A stretch of 64,000 nucleotides of DNA from JALZDI01 sp965653225 (GTDB lineage Bacteria; Actinomycetota; Actinomycetes; Propionibacteriales; Nocardioidaceae). Each line of letters begins with the position of its first letter. Positions within the stretch are counted from its first letter, which is position 1. Shown here piece by piece: positions 55,598 to 64,000 of the stretch. The notes beneath the pieces are model-generated. The model saw only the letters and a program-made list of their open reading frames with translations, made no database searches and was not told the origin of the DNA. The stretch spans positions 12,858-76,857 of the forward strand of contig CBFGZI010000001.1 in the NCBI GenBank assembly GCA_965653225.1, in the 5' to 3' direction. The translations under genes were made by a program, and so were the position numbers.

Positions 55598-55950
55598 AGG
55601 TGCGAACCCGGTTCCCGCAAGCTTGCTGTCGTGCGTACTCGACCTCGCGCACCTCCGGTGGCGACTCGGGTATGGGTGAACTCAACCCAGTGGGTCGCTA
55701 CGGTGGCGGGGTAGCGGGCGGCGAAGGGGGTAGTCGCAGTTGCCCTCGGGTTGGTTCGCGTCCGGCGGGAAGGTCGCGATTTCCAGGGCTGCTGTCGACG
55801 GTGCCTGGTGATCCGGGCGAGGCGCGCGTCGAGGTGCGCTCGGGCGCTGGCGACCCCGCTGGCCGTAACGATGTGACCCGCGGCAGCGCCACCGGTTCGG
55901 GAAATGATCCGATGCGCTCGCTCCACGTTTGCCGGAGTTGCCGCTGGCTG
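55598..55950. other. Gene-free stretch between reductase and IclR genes
   Basis: I find no supportable gene in these 353 bp: the open frames on both strands are low-complexity Arg/Gly/Pro-rich, with no ribosome site or recognisable domain. It separates the GntR-type regulon from the IclR-controlled module. Confidence 0.5.
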
Positions 55951-56727
55951 CTACGCCGATGGACGCACCGGGCTACCGGCGGGGGCCTCCTGCCGACTCA
56001 GCGCTGCCGTGACCGTCTGGCTTGCCTCCATCACCTTTGTCGCCAATCGCTCCACATCCCCCTCGGGGAAGCGGTGCGCCGGCATGAACAGGCTCAGTGA
56101 TGCTACCGGCCGCCCGGGCTTGCCGATGACCGCGGCGATCGACGCGACGTCGGTGCGCAGCTCGCCGCGCTGGATCGAGTAGCCACGACGAGCCACGAGG
56201 TCGAGCTCAGCTTCGAAGTCCTTCAGGCGTGTGATGGTCTCGCCAGTGATGGCGCGCAGCCGAGCCGGCAGGTGCTGCGCCACACGATCCCGTGGCAGGG
56301 CTGAGAGGATCGCCTTGCCGTTGGCGGTGGCGTAGGCCGGCGACCGGCTGCCGATCGGCCAGTGGATGCGCACCAGCTGCGTGGACTCGATGTCGTCGAT
56401 AATCACGACGTCCTGCCGGTCCAGGACGGCCAGGTGCACGGACTCCGTGGTCTCCTCCGCCAGGGCGGTCATGGGCGCCACGGCCGCCTCGCGCAGGCCG
56501 AACTCGCGGCCGATGCCGCTGGCCACCTGCAGCGGCTTCGCGGTGAGCACCCACCGCCCGGGCTCGCTCTCCGACCGCCGAATCCAATCAGCCTCGGCCA
56601 GAGTCAGCAGGGCCCGCTGGGCCGTGGGCTTGGTGGTACCTAGTCGGCGGGCGAGCTCGCTCACCCCCAAGGGTTGATGGCTGGCGATGAATTCCAGGGC
56701 ACGTAGCACCGTTGCCGCCGAACTCAC
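55951..56727 (-). CDS. IclR family transcriptional regulator
   Basis: A 258-residue regulator; GTG 56727 gives the normal IclR length (an ORF extension upstream is rejected). N-terminal winged helix SSAATVLRALEFIASHQPLGVSELARRLGTTKPTAQRALLTL; C-terminal ligand domain with RSPAYATANGKAILSALP and RRGYSIQRGELRTDVASIAAVI. Divergent from the aldehyde dehydrogenase operon, its likely target. Confidence 0.9.
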   Translation of the reverse strand: MSSAATVLRALEFIASHQPLGVSELARRLGTTKPTAQRALLTLAEADWIRRSESEPGRWVLTAKPLQVASGIGREFGLREAAVAPMTALAEETTESVHLAVLDRQDVVIIDDIESTQLVRIHWPIGSRSPAYATANGKAILSALPRDRVAQHLPARLRAITGETITRLKDFEAELDLVARRGYSIQRGELRTDVASIAAVIGKPGRPVASLSLFMPAHRFPEGDVERLATKVMEASQTVTAALSRQEAPAGSPVRPSA

Positions 56728-56770
56728 CTCTTGACAGTAGCAGGAGAGGGCTGCCAGTGTCGCAAGCCAT

Positions 56771-56801
56771 GCGTATCGTATTTCGGCACGGCGTATCATA
56801 T
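56771..56801. promoter_or_regulatory. Direct repeats in the IclR / dehydrogenase divergent promoter
   Basis: GCGTATCGTAT (56771-56781) and GCGTATCATAT (56791-56801) are 20 bp apart, in the gap between the IclR gene and the aldehyde dehydrogenase (start 56819). Likely IclR binding half-sites; the second includes a -10-like CATATA. Confidence 0.55.
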
Positions 56802-56818
56802 AGCGTACCGGGGAGCGA

Positions 56819-58306
56819 ATGATGACGGCAGAAGCAGCCACCCTGAAAGAGGTCGAGCGGACGGGGCCCACCGCGATGCTGATTGATGGTCAGTGGGTCG
56901 ATTCCGTCGACGGACAGGTCATCTCGGTGATCAGCCCCGGCAACCGCCGAGAGATCTGCAAGGTCCCGCGCGGCGGCGAAAGGGACATCGACCGTGCGGT
57001 CGAGGCTGCGCAACGAGCGCTGCCCGCTTGGCGCAGAATCCCGCCGCGGCAGCGCGGGAAAATGCTCGCTATGGTCGCCGACATCCTCCAGGAGAGGGTC
57101 GAGGCGCTCGCGCGCAAGGTCGCCGAGGAGACCGGCAACGCCATCCGCACTCAGGCTCGCCCCGAGGCCATGGGCGTCGTGGAAATCTTCCGCTACTTCG
57201 CCGGTGTTGCAGGCGAGGTCAAGGGCCTCACGCTCCCACTGTCTGAGGGCGTCTTGGACTACTCCCGCCGCGAGCCGATCGGAGTCGTCGGCGGCATCAT
57301 TCCGTGGAACTCCCCCATTCAGCTGGCAGCCACGAAGATTGCTCCAGCGCTGGCCGCGGGCAATACGATGGTCCTTAAGCCCGCCGAGGACGCCCCGCTC
57401 GGTGTTCTCGATGTCGCGTCGGCCTGTGCCGACGTCCTTCCGCCCGGTGTGTTGAATGTCGTCACCGGCTATGGCGAGGACTGTGGCCACGCGCTGGCCT
57501 CCCACCCCAACGTGGACAAGGTGTCGTTTACCGGCTCGACCGACGTTGGTCGGACCGTGCTGCACGCGGCTGCCGACCGCATCGCCCCGGTCTCCCTCGA
57601 ACTCGGCGGCAAGAGCCCGCAGATTGTGTGCCCCGACGCTGACGAGGACTGGGTTGTCGCGGGCGCGATCACCGCCATGCGCTTCACCCGCCAGGGCCAG
57701 TCGTGCACGGCTGGCTCGCGGATGTTCCTGCACCGCGACATCTACGAGTCCTTTTTGGGCAAGCTCACCGGCAAGCTCTCCGAACTGAAGGTCGGCGATC
57801 CTCTAGACGAGGAGAGCGATATGGGCGCGATCATCAATCAGAAGCAGTTCGACAAGGTCTGCTCATACATCGAACAGGGCACCCGCGAAGGCAAGGTGCT
57901 GATCGGTGGTCTGCCTAGCACCGATGGCCCGCTTTCCGAAGGCTTCTTCGTGCGCCCCACCGTCTTCGGTGGCATGGGTAACGAGTGGCGCTTGGCTCGC
58001 GAGGAGATCTTCGGGCCCGTTCTCGTGGCGATCCCCTGGGACGACGAGGACGAGGTCCTGCGGATGGCGAACGACTCACACTACGGCCTGGCCGCTTTCG
58101 TGTGGACCCACGATCTCGGTCGCGCCGGCCGGATGGCTGACGAACTGCAGGCTGGCTGGGTGCAGGTGAACCAGGGGCTCGGTCAGGTCCCAGGCCAGTC
58201 CTACGGCGGCTACAAGCAGAGCGGTCTGGGGCGGGAGTTCTCCCTCGAGGGAATGATCGACTCCTTCACCCAGAACAAACACGTCGCCATGAACCTCACC
58301 CACTGA
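56819..58306 (+). CDS. NAD(P)-dependent aldehyde dehydrogenase
   Basis: A 495-residue ALDH; ATG 56819 or 56822 after GGGGAG. Catalytic Cys296 (RQGQSCTAGSRMF) and Glu261 (LELGGKSPQ); NAD region IIPWNSPIQLA and FTGSTDVGR. First gene of a four-gene set with a hydroxyacid dehydrogenase, enoyl-CoA hydratase and CoA transferase; spacing 20, 15 and 64 bp. It probably oxidises a semialdehyde of that route; the Cys context (not QRCMA) argues against CoA-acylating MmsA. Confidence 0.92.
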   Translation: MMTAEAATLKEVERTGPTAMLIDGQWVDSVDGQVISVISPGNRREICKVPRGGERDIDRAVEAAQRALPAWRRIPPRQRGKMLAMVADILQERVEALARKVAEETGNAIRTQARPEAMGVVEIFRYFAGVAGEVKGLTLPLSEGVLDYSRREPIGVVGGIIPWNSPIQLAATKIAPALAAGNTMVLKPAEDAPLGVLDVASACADVLPPGVLNVVTGYGEDCGHALASHPNVDKVSFTGSTDVGRTVLHAAADRIAPVSLELGGKSPQIVCPDADEDWVVAGAITAMRFTRQGQSCTAGSRMFLHRDIYESFLGKLTGKLSELKVGDPLDEESDMGAIINQKQFDKVCSYIEQGTREGKVLIGGLPSTDGPLSEGFFVRPTVFGGMGNEWRLAREEIFGPVLVAIPWDDEDEVLRMANDSHYGLAAFVWTHDLGRAGRMADELQAGWVQVNQGLGQVPGQSYGGYKQSGLGREFSLEGMIDSFTQNKHVAMNLTH

Positions 58307-58326
58307 GACGGCCGGAGGAGATCGAC

Positions 58327-59238
58327 ATGAGTCACGTAGGGACCATCGCATTCGTCGGGCTGGGGTCCATGGGTCTACCCATGGCGACCAACCTCGCCAA
58401 GGCGGGCCTGGAGGTCCGTGGCTTTGACGTGGACAAGGCTCGCGAGGCCGTGCTCGCTGACGCTGGCGGCACCGTCGGGTTCAACAGCCCCGGCCAGGCG
58501 GCCGAGGGGACGCAGGTCACGCTGATGTCGTTGCCAAACGGGAGCATCGTGGAGACGGTGCTGCTGGGGGTGGGAGGGGTCCTCACAATCGGCTCTCCCC
58601 CCGCTCACATCGTCGACCTGAGCACGATCGCGCCGGCCGATACCAAGCGCTTCGCTGAGGAAGCCGCAGCGCGTGGTAGCAAGCTGGCCGATGCCCCCGT
58701 GAGCGGGTCGAGCGTGGGGGCGGCCGACGGCACCCTCACGATCATGGTGGGTGCCGACGACGATGTATTCGCCACCGTGCGTCCCGTGCTCGACCACCTC
58801 GGCAAGAACGTCATCCATGTGGGACCGGTAACCACAGGTGAGTCGATCAAGCTCATCAACAATTTGCTCGCAGCCGTCAACGTGGCCGCGGTAGCCGAGG
58901 CCCACAACATCGCTCGCCAGGCGGGCATGGACATCAAGGTGCTCCACGAGGTCGTGTCTACCGCGACCGGCACATCATGGGCACTGCTGAATCGGATGCC
59001 CGAGAAGGGCCTGGTGCCCGGCTCACCTGTCGAAGACGACTTTGCCCCTGGCTTCGCCTCCGAATTGATGGCCAAGGACCTCGAGCTGGTGCGCCAGATG
59101 GCGCAGCAAGTGGGCGGTCCGATGCTGCTCGGCGGGGTCGTCCAGCAGCTCTACAGCGCGGCGATGGCCAGCGGCTGGGGCCGCAAAGATTTCTCGGTCC
59201 TCAGCCGCGTGTACCGCAACCTCAGCGAGCCGGTGTAA
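58327..59238 (+). CDS. 3-hydroxyisobutyrate dehydrogenase-like oxidoreductase
   Basis: A 303-residue beta-hydroxyacid dehydrogenase; ATG 58327 after GGAGGAG. Rossmann GLGSMGLPMATNLAKAG, substrate motif DAPVSGSSVGAADGTLTIMVG, catalytic lysine in TTGESIKLINNLL. Paired with an aldehyde dehydrogenase it suggests oxidation of a hydroxy acid through a semialdehyde. Third family member in the window. Confidence 0.88.
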   Translation: MSHVGTIAFVGLGSMGLPMATNLAKAGLEVRGFDVDKAREAVLADAGGTVGFNSPGQAAEGTQVTLMSLPNGSIVETVLLGVGGVLTIGSPPAHIVDLSTIAPADTKRFAEEAAARGSKLADAPVSGSSVGAADGTLTIMVGADDDVFATVRPVLDHLGKNVIHVGPVTTGESIKLINNLLAAVNVAAVAEAHNIARQAGMDIKVLHEVVSTATGTSWALLNRMPEKGLVPGSPVEDDFAPGFASELMAKDLELVRQMAQQVGGPMLLGGVVQQLYSAAMASGWGRKDFSVLSRVYRNLSEPV

Positions 59239-59253
59239 AGCCGGGGCTTCGTC

Positions 59254-60051
59254 ATGAGTGGGACGATCACGTCGATGTCGTCGCCCGCGGCGACACAAGA
59301 GGTGGCCATGCTGGGAGTCAGCAATGGAGTCGCCGAGCTAACGCTGAACCGGCCCCAGGTCGGCAACGCCGTCAACCACGCCATGGTCGACCGGCTCGAG
59401 CTGCTGCTCACCGACCTAGAGGCACGCGACGACGTCGCCGCGTTGGTGGTCCGCGGGGCGGGGGAGAGGTTCTTCTGCGCCGGCGGCGACCTCGACGAGT
59501 ACCCGCGGCTCGACACCGAAGGGGCGCGCCGGCTCAGCCTGCGCATGCAGGTCGTCACCGACCGGATCTCGCGGCTCCCGATGCTGACGGTGGCGGCCCT
59601 CAACGGCCACGTTGTCGGCGGTGGTCTCGAGATCGCGCTCGCGTGCGACCTCCGCGTGGCCGACGCCGGCAGCCGCCTGGTGCGGCCCGAGATCGGCATG
59701 GGCCTGGTACCGCCGTGGGGCGGGCTACACCGGATGCGCGACCTGGTCGGACGTGCCAGAACGCTGCACCTACTGCTGGTCGAGAACACGGTTGAGGCAG
59801 TGCGGGCCCGAGAGGTCGGCCTGGTCGACGTCGTCGCCGAGCGCTCGGCGGTCGAGTCAGCAACCGCGCTCGCTCGGGCGGTCGTCGCTCTCCCGCGCCC
59901 GTCCGTACGGGCAGCGCTGCGCCTGCTCGACGGCGGTGGCGACGCCTGCGACGTCGCCGACACGTTCGGCCGACTGTGGAGCGGCGACGCGCACCGGGCT
60001 ACTCAGCGGCGCTGGCAGCAGCGGCGCGACGAGCCGATTGGTCCCGCCTGA
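59254..60051 (+). CDS. Enoyl-CoA hydratase/isomerase family protein
   Basis: A 265-residue crotonase; ATG 59254, with ATG 59308 (behind AAGAGGTGG) a good alternative. Oxyanion residues in ERFFCAGGDLDEYP and HVVGGGLEIALACDLRVA; the distal catalytic acid is present in RPEIGMGLVPPWGG, the proximal one is unclear. Acts on a CoA ester delivered by the adjoining CoA transferase. Confidence 0.86.
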   Translation: MSGTITSMSSPAATQEVAMLGVSNGVAELTLNRPQVGNAVNHAMVDRLELLLTDLEARDDVAALVVRGAGERFFCAGGDLDEYPRLDTEGARRLSLRMQVVTDRISRLPMLTVAALNGHVVGGGLEIALACDLRVADAGSRLVRPEIGMGLVPPWGGLHRMRDLVGRARTLHLLLVENTVEAVRAREVGLVDVVAERSAVESATALARAVVALPRPSVRAALRLLDGGGDACDVADTFGRLWSGDAHRATQRRWQQRRDEPIGPA

Positions 60052-60115
60052 CACAGGTGGCGCAGACCTCACAAGCGATCGACATCCACCGCGAAATGGA
60101 GAAGCAGGTGACGCC

Positions 60116-61309
60116 ATGACACGCGCGTTGGAAGGTCTCGTCATCCTCGACCTCACCCAGGTGATGGCCGGCCCATTCTGCTGCCAGGTGCTGGGCGACC
60201 TCGGGGCGCGGGTTATCAAGGTGGAGCCGCCAGGCACCGGCGACCAGTCCCGCAACGCCCTCGGCTTTCGGCTTAAGGGTGAGGACACCGTGGCGTTCCT
60301 AGCCGTAAACCGCAACAAGGAGAGCATCTGCCTCGACCTCAAGACCGCCGGGGGTCGCGAGGTGCTGCACCGGCTCGCGACCGAGGCCGACGTCTTAGTG
60401 GAGAGCTTCCGACCCGGCGTCACCACCCGCCTGGGCATCGACCACGACACGCTGTCCTCGATCAACCCGCGACTTATTTACGCCTCGCTGTCGGGCTTCG
60501 GCCAGACGGGGCCATACTCCCAGCGCGCCGGTTACGACCTAATCGCGCAGGGCATGGCCGGCCTCATGAGCGTAACCGGTGCCCCGAATGGCGAGCCCGT
60601 GAAGAGCGGGGTACCGATCGCAGACATGAGCGCCGGACTATTCACTCTCGCAGGCATCCTGGCCGCCGTGGCGGCGCGGGAGAAGACTGGCGTCGGACAG
60701 CAGGTGGACTGCTCCCTCTACGACGCCGCCCTGGCCCTGTCAGTCTGGGAGACCGCCGAGCTGTGGGGCTCGGGCCATGTGCCGACAGCGCTGGGCAGCG
60801 CCCATAGGTTCAGCGCCCCGTACCAGGCGCTCCGAACCGGCGACGGCTATCTCACTGTCGGTGCGAACAACGACCGCCTCTGGAGACGCCTGTGTGCGGC
60901 CATTGGGCGCAAGGACCTCGTCGACGACGAGCGGTTCGCCACCAACGAGATGCGGATGAGAAATCGCGAGATGCTTGAGGTGGAGATCGAGCGCGAGCTT
61001 TCCCGCGGGTCGACCGACCACTGGGTGGATACCCTTGGTACACACGGCGTCCCTTGCGGGCCGATCAATGACTACGCCACCGTGTGCAACGACCCACACA
61101 CGCGTGCCCGCGAGATGGTGGTGGAGATGACCCACCCGGTGGAGGGCACGATCAAGACGCTTGGCCTGCCGATCAAGCTCAGTGGCACACCGGGCAACAT
61201 CCGCACTGCCGCCCCGCTGCTAGGCGAACACACCGACCAGATACTCGCCGACTTCGGCTACTCCACCGAACAGGTTGCGGCGCTGCGCGAGACCGGCGCG
61301 GCGCAATGA
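60116..61309 (+). CDS. CaiB/BaiF family (class III) CoA transferase
   Basis: A 397-residue class III CoA transferase; ATG 60116. Family opening LEGLVILDLTQVMAGPFCCQVLGDLGARVIKVEPP, catalytic Asp170 in VPIADMSAGL, C-terminal HTDQILADFGYSTEQV. It moves CoA between carboxylic acids without ATP. Last gene of the IclR-linked set. Confidence 0.9.
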   Translation: MTRALEGLVILDLTQVMAGPFCCQVLGDLGARVIKVEPPGTGDQSRNALGFRLKGEDTVAFLAVNRNKESICLDLKTAGGREVLHRLATEADVLVESFRPGVTTRLGIDHDTLSSINPRLIYASLSGFGQTGPYSQRAGYDLIAQGMAGLMSVTGAPNGEPVKSGVPIADMSAGLFTLAGILAAVAAREKTGVGQQVDCSLYDAALALSVWETAELWGSGHVPTALGSAHRFSAPYQALRTGDGYLTVGANNDRLWRRLCAAIGRKDLVDDERFATNEMRMRNREMLEVEIERELSRGSTDHWVDTLGTHGVPCGPINDYATVCNDPHTRAREMVVEMTHPVEGTIKTLGLPIKLSGTPGNIRTAAPLLGEHTDQILADFGYSTEQVAALRETGAAQ

Positions 61310-61555
61310 TCTCGCGGCGCCCAGTGGCCGGCGTCCTCGTTCGCTCTCACGGTCCGCCGAGATCAACCATGACTAGGTCCGCCGACACAGGAGGAGTCGA
61401 CGCCGTGGTGGGCGTGCAGCCGACTGCCTATGCGGCGAAATAGCTGCTCTCAAACTCAGGGGCGATCGATTCGATCTGTCATCTGGCGCCTCACCCCGCA
61501 GAGTGGCGCCGCGTCGCGAATGACGCGGTCAGCACTTTGTGGCACGAGTCTCGCC

Positions 61556-62389
61556 CTAGTCCTGAGCGGCGATGAGCTGCCGCGCGAGCGGTTGGAGAGC
61601 AGCAATCAGCTCGTCGAGCTCGGCTGTCTCCAGGACCTCGTACGGTACGGCCGCGAGCTCGTCGGTCAGTGCCTCGACCCGGTCCTTGGCCTGTCGGCCG
61701 GTCGGGGTGAACGTCGCCTCGTCCTTGATGAGTCCGCGAGTCTTCATCCCGTCGATCAGGCCGGTCAGCTGCGCGGCGGGGAGGTGGTGGATCCGGCCGA
61801 ACGCCGGGGCCGGGATCCCCATGTCGATGGCGAGCAAGACGTGGGCCTCGAGGCCGCCGATGCCTTCGGCCATGAGGGCGGCGACGTGGCCGTCGCCACG
61901 GTGCTCGCGCAGCAGCGATGCAGCGTGGAAGAGGCGAGCCACCGGCTGTTCCGGCATGGGCAGCGTGCGCAGCGCGGCGTACATCGGGCGGCCCTCGAGC
62001 GGGGCACTGGTCGCTGCTTTGGTGAGCAGCTCGACGGCTCGGGCGAAGTCTGACGTGTCCACCAGGCCGCCGAGGATTCGGCGCAGGGCGTTGACGCAGC
62101 CCTTCTGCCGTGCGGCGATCGCATCCTCGGGCGTGGTCGTCTCCCACACCTTCGGGATGTGCCGGGCCACCTCACCCGGCGCGAAGTTGTAGAAGAGTGC
62201 GTGGACAACCTCAGCGGGCACCGAGCTCCCCAGCGGGGCCGCTCGGCCGGCGAAGTAGGTATCCCAGTAGTTGGTGAACCCCAAGGCGAACATCGCCTCA
62301 TTGGGTTCCTCCGTTGAGTACGGGACGACCCCGATCGGCTCGACGAGGCCGAACATCTTGCGAGCAAGCAGACCCATGGCGCACATCAC
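61556..62389 (-). CDS. SCO6745-like (SalK-type) protein of unknown function
   Basis: About 277 residues from ATG 62389 (ATG 62377 gives MGLLARKMFGLVEPIGVV, the usual start). A helical N-terminal part with GFTNYWDTYFAGRAAPLG and HALFYNFAPGEVARHIP, then a winged-helix-like end (LTGLIDGMKTRGLIKDEATFTPTGRQAKDRVEAL). Widespread actinobacterial family with no agreed function. The 246 bp before it (61310-61555) and the 209 bp after its start (62390-62598) show nothing. Confidence 0.78.
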   Translation of the reverse strand: MMCAMGLLARKMFGLVEPIGVVPYSTEEPNEAMFALGFTNYWDTYFAGRAAPLGSSVPAEVVHALFYNFAPGEVARHIPKVWETTTPEDAIAARQKGCVNALRRILGGLVDTSDFARAVELLTKAATSAPLEGRPMYAALRTLPMPEQPVARLFHAASLLREHRGDGHVAALMAEGIGGLEAHVLLAIDMGIPAPAFGRIHHLPAAQLTGLIDGMKTRGLIKDEATFTPTGRQAKDRVEALTDELAAVPYEVLETAELDELIAALQPLARQLIAAQD

Positions 62390-62598
62390 CAGCGGCCTGT
62401 GCTCAACGCTTTGGCGACGACCTGTCGCATGGTGGGCACCTTCAATCCGAGATCGGGATCCTTGTATCGACTCTTGAGCCGAACCGAAGTCATCGCATCG
62501 TCACAGTTGCCATGGTCGGTGAACGTCGCGTGCCCCGGAAGAACGCGGCGGAGTGACGCGCCTGGCATCGACAGGCCGCCCTCGGTACCGGTAGAAGA

Positions 62599-63390
62599 TC
62601 AGACTGGGACGGAGATTCCCTGCAGCCAGGCCTGCCAGGCCGGCTGTTCGCGCCGCGCGTAGTCCGCCGCGTCTGCGGAGAACAGGTACGCCCGTACGCC
62701 CGCCGTCGCCTTGCCGCCGCCCTCGTCCCACGCGTAGACGTTGAGCATTCCGGGCACCGGCGCGGTGAGCCGGACCAGCGTCTGCCGCTGGCCGACGCGC
62801 TCGACCGTGCCGGTGGCGCCGCGCACCTCGACCGCCGAGCCCTCGTCGCCCAGCCCGAGCGCGTCGTGCAGGGTTGACCAGAGCGCCTCCGCGTCGCCGG
62901 GGTGGGAGGCGGTGGCCTCCAGGTGTGTGGCCTCCTGGCCGGGGAAGTGCGACAGGTAGAGGCGCAGGTTGTCGAAGAACGGCATCCAGCCGGGGGCCAT
63001 GGTGTCCCAGAACTCCGACTCCCAGGCCGCGCCGGTTCCGAAGCCGCTGCTGGTGACGCGCACGATGCAAGTTCCGCCGGACTGTGCCTCGACGAGGAAC
63101 TCCGACGTCAGCGGGCTGAGCGCATCGGGTTCTTTGCCCATGAGGGCGGCCCAGTCCTCCTCGTAGACGAGGCGGCGCGGCGGGTCCCAGCCGGTGACCC
63201 TGCCGTCCGAGCCCATCTCGGGGCCCATGGTGAAGTGCAGGGCGCCGCCCTCGCGCTCCTCCATCTCGGTCGGCGCGAACCAGGCGCTCATGCCCTTGGC
63301 GGTGGCGATGGCTTGCCAGACCTGCTCCGGGGTGCCCGGGACCTCGACGCTGAACTCCAGGCGGTACGGGACGTTCGGGGTGGTGCTCAT
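62599..63390 (-). CDS. SRPBCC/AHSA1 domain protein
   Basis: A 263-residue protein with an AHSA1-type START-like cavity domain: LEFSVEVPGTPEQVWQAIATAKGMSAWFAPTEMEEREGG, then GRVTGWDPPRRLVYEED. ATG 63390 has GAGGAG upstream and overlaps the regulator stop (ATGA), so it is coupled to the ArsR-type gene, a common pairing. Ligand unknown. Confidence 0.86.
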   Translation of the reverse strand: MSTTPNVPYRLEFSVEVPGTPEQVWQAIATAKGMSAWFAPTEMEEREGGALHFTMGPEMGSDGRVTGWDPPRRLVYEEDWAALMGKEPDALSPLTSEFLVEAQSGGTCIVRVTSSGFGTGAAWESEFWDTMAPGWMPFFDNLRLYLSHFPGQEATHLEATASHPGDAEALWSTLHDALGLGDEGSAVEVRGATGTVERVGQRQTLVRLTAPVPGMLNVYAWDEGGGKATAGVRAYLFSADAADYARREQPAWQAWLQGISVPV

Positions 63391-63965
63391 GGGTTCTCCT
63401 CGGGAAGTGGGTGGGCGGCGACGAGGAGCCGGTGCGGACGCCCGTCGTCGTGGTGGTAGCGAGCGGCCAGGTCGAGCACCGCGGCGGTCAGGTCGTCGGC
63501 GAAGGCAGCCCGGTCGGCGGCCGACCGGAAGCCGATCTGTGTGTCGATGGTCAGGGTCGGAAGGCGCTTGCCGGACGCGCCGGCCCGGCGCGCCAGGGCG
63601 CCGACCTCGCGCACCAGCCGGCCCGCCAGCGCGACGAGGTAGCGTGCCGACAGGTGGTCGGCGTTGGCTTCGGGGTCCGCGGCGGACTCGCTGAGAGCCG
63701 CCGGCGAGACGACGTACGCCGCCGCCGACGCCTGCAGCACCCGCTCGGTGATGCCTCCGTGCCGGCGCTCGCCGGACAGCTCCACAAGGCCGTGCGCCTC
63801 GAGCGCTTTGAGGTGGTAGTTGACCTTCTGGCGCGCGATGCCGACTCGGGCGGCGAGCCCGGCGGCGGAGGCCGGTCGGGTCAGCTCGCCGAGCAGCCGG
63901 GCCCGGACCGGGTCCAGCGCGGCGGCGGCGGCCTCGGGGCTCTCGATGACTTCGACGTCCTGCAT
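63387..63965 (-). CDS. ArsR-type winged-helix regulator
   Basis: A 192-residue regulator: ALDPVRARLLGELTRPASAAGLAARVGIARQKVNYHLKALEAHGLVEL is the winged helix; no metal-binding cysteines are present. C-terminal helical domain. Probably controls itself and the SRPBCC gene through the palindrome at 63981-64000. Confidence 0.86.
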   Translation of the reverse strand: MQDVEVIESPEAAAAALDPVRARLLGELTRPASAAGLAARVGIARQKVNYHLKALEAHGLVELSGERRHGGITERVLQASAAAYVVSPAALSESAADPEANADHLSARYLVALAGRLVREVGALARRAGASGKRLPTLTIDTQIGFRSAADRAAFADDLTAAVLDLAARYHHDDGRPHRLLVAAHPLPEENP

Positions 63966-63980
63966 ATCGCCACCCTGCTC

Positions 63981-64000
63981 TTGACAATAAATCTTGTCAA
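63981..64000. promoter_or_regulatory. Palindromic operator of the ArsR-SRPBCC pair
   Basis: TTGACAA and TTGTCAA, perfect 7-bp arms around six bases, 15 bp upstream of the regulator start and at the very edge of the window. It includes TTGACA, a -35-like hexamer, so bound regulator would block the promoter. Confidence 0.7.

Noticed and set aside
56728..56871. N-terminal extension of the IclR regulator to 56871
   Set aside because: It would cross the divergent promoter repeats and the dehydrogenase start; GTG 56727 gives the normal family length.

Overview
The window is about 64 kb of high-GC chromosomal DNA from an actinobacterium. Gene order and family content (recO-uppS, znuACB-zur, a single-chain dimeric glyS, ppdK, dgt, dnaG followed by a principal-type sigma factor) point to the Actinomycetia, perhaps Nocardioidaceae/Propionibacteriales, but I cannot fix the genus from sequence alone. 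I see no rRNA, transposase, integrase, phage gene or CRISPR array. One tRNA (Asn, GTT) lies at 27505-27580.

Left part (1-27.6 kb): core genes. They are a 5'-truncated leuA, a HesB-like protein without cysteines, a secreted penicillin-acylase-type hydrolase, recO, a MarR regulator, uppS, the zinc-uptake operon znuA-znuC-znuB-zur with two Zur boxes, a beta-hydroxyacid dehydrogenase, glyS, dus, ppdK, an MFS transporter, dgt, a ferredoxin-reductase-type flavoprotein, dnaG, a sigma factor and a lone EhuA-type ATPase. An almost perfectly colinear inverted repeat with arms of about 73 bp fills the gap after leuA.

Middle part (27.7-55.6 kb): right after tRNA-Asn comes a dense catabolic region. It has a GntR/FCD regulator, an iron-family-like ABC importer (binding lipoprotein, fused double permease, ATPase), three MFS transporters, and a Rieske oxygenase of the phthalate 4,5-dioxygenase family with its own 2Fe-2S ferredoxin and, 19 kb away, an FAD reductase. 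Two proteins resemble 4,5-dihydroxyphthalate decarboxylase. Clear homologues of 4-oxalomesaconate hydratase (LigJ) and 4-carboxy-4-hydroxy-2-oxoadipate aldolase (LigK/RraA fold) are present. The rest is a PanB-like protein lacking the PanB catalytic glutamate, a hydrolase with a cysteine in the nucleophile position, four cupin proteins (six cupin domains), and an EutA-type reactivase without EutBC. The lower end of the pathway (oxalomesaconate to pyruvate plus oxaloacetate) is readable; the substrate and ring-cleavage step are not. Nine copies of a TGGT-N3-ACC motif, the FadR-subfamily GntR operator pattern, sit in the upstream regions of nearly every transcription unit here. This suggests one regulon controlled by the GntR protein. 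A degraded ThDP-dependent enzyme fragment lies between eutA and the split cupins.

Right part (55.9-64 kb): an IclR-controlled set (aldehyde dehydrogenase, hydroxyisobutyrate-dehydrogenase-like protein, enoyl-CoA hydratase, CaiB-type CoA transferase), then an SCO6745-like protein and an ArsR-SRPBCC pair with a palindromic operator at the window edge.
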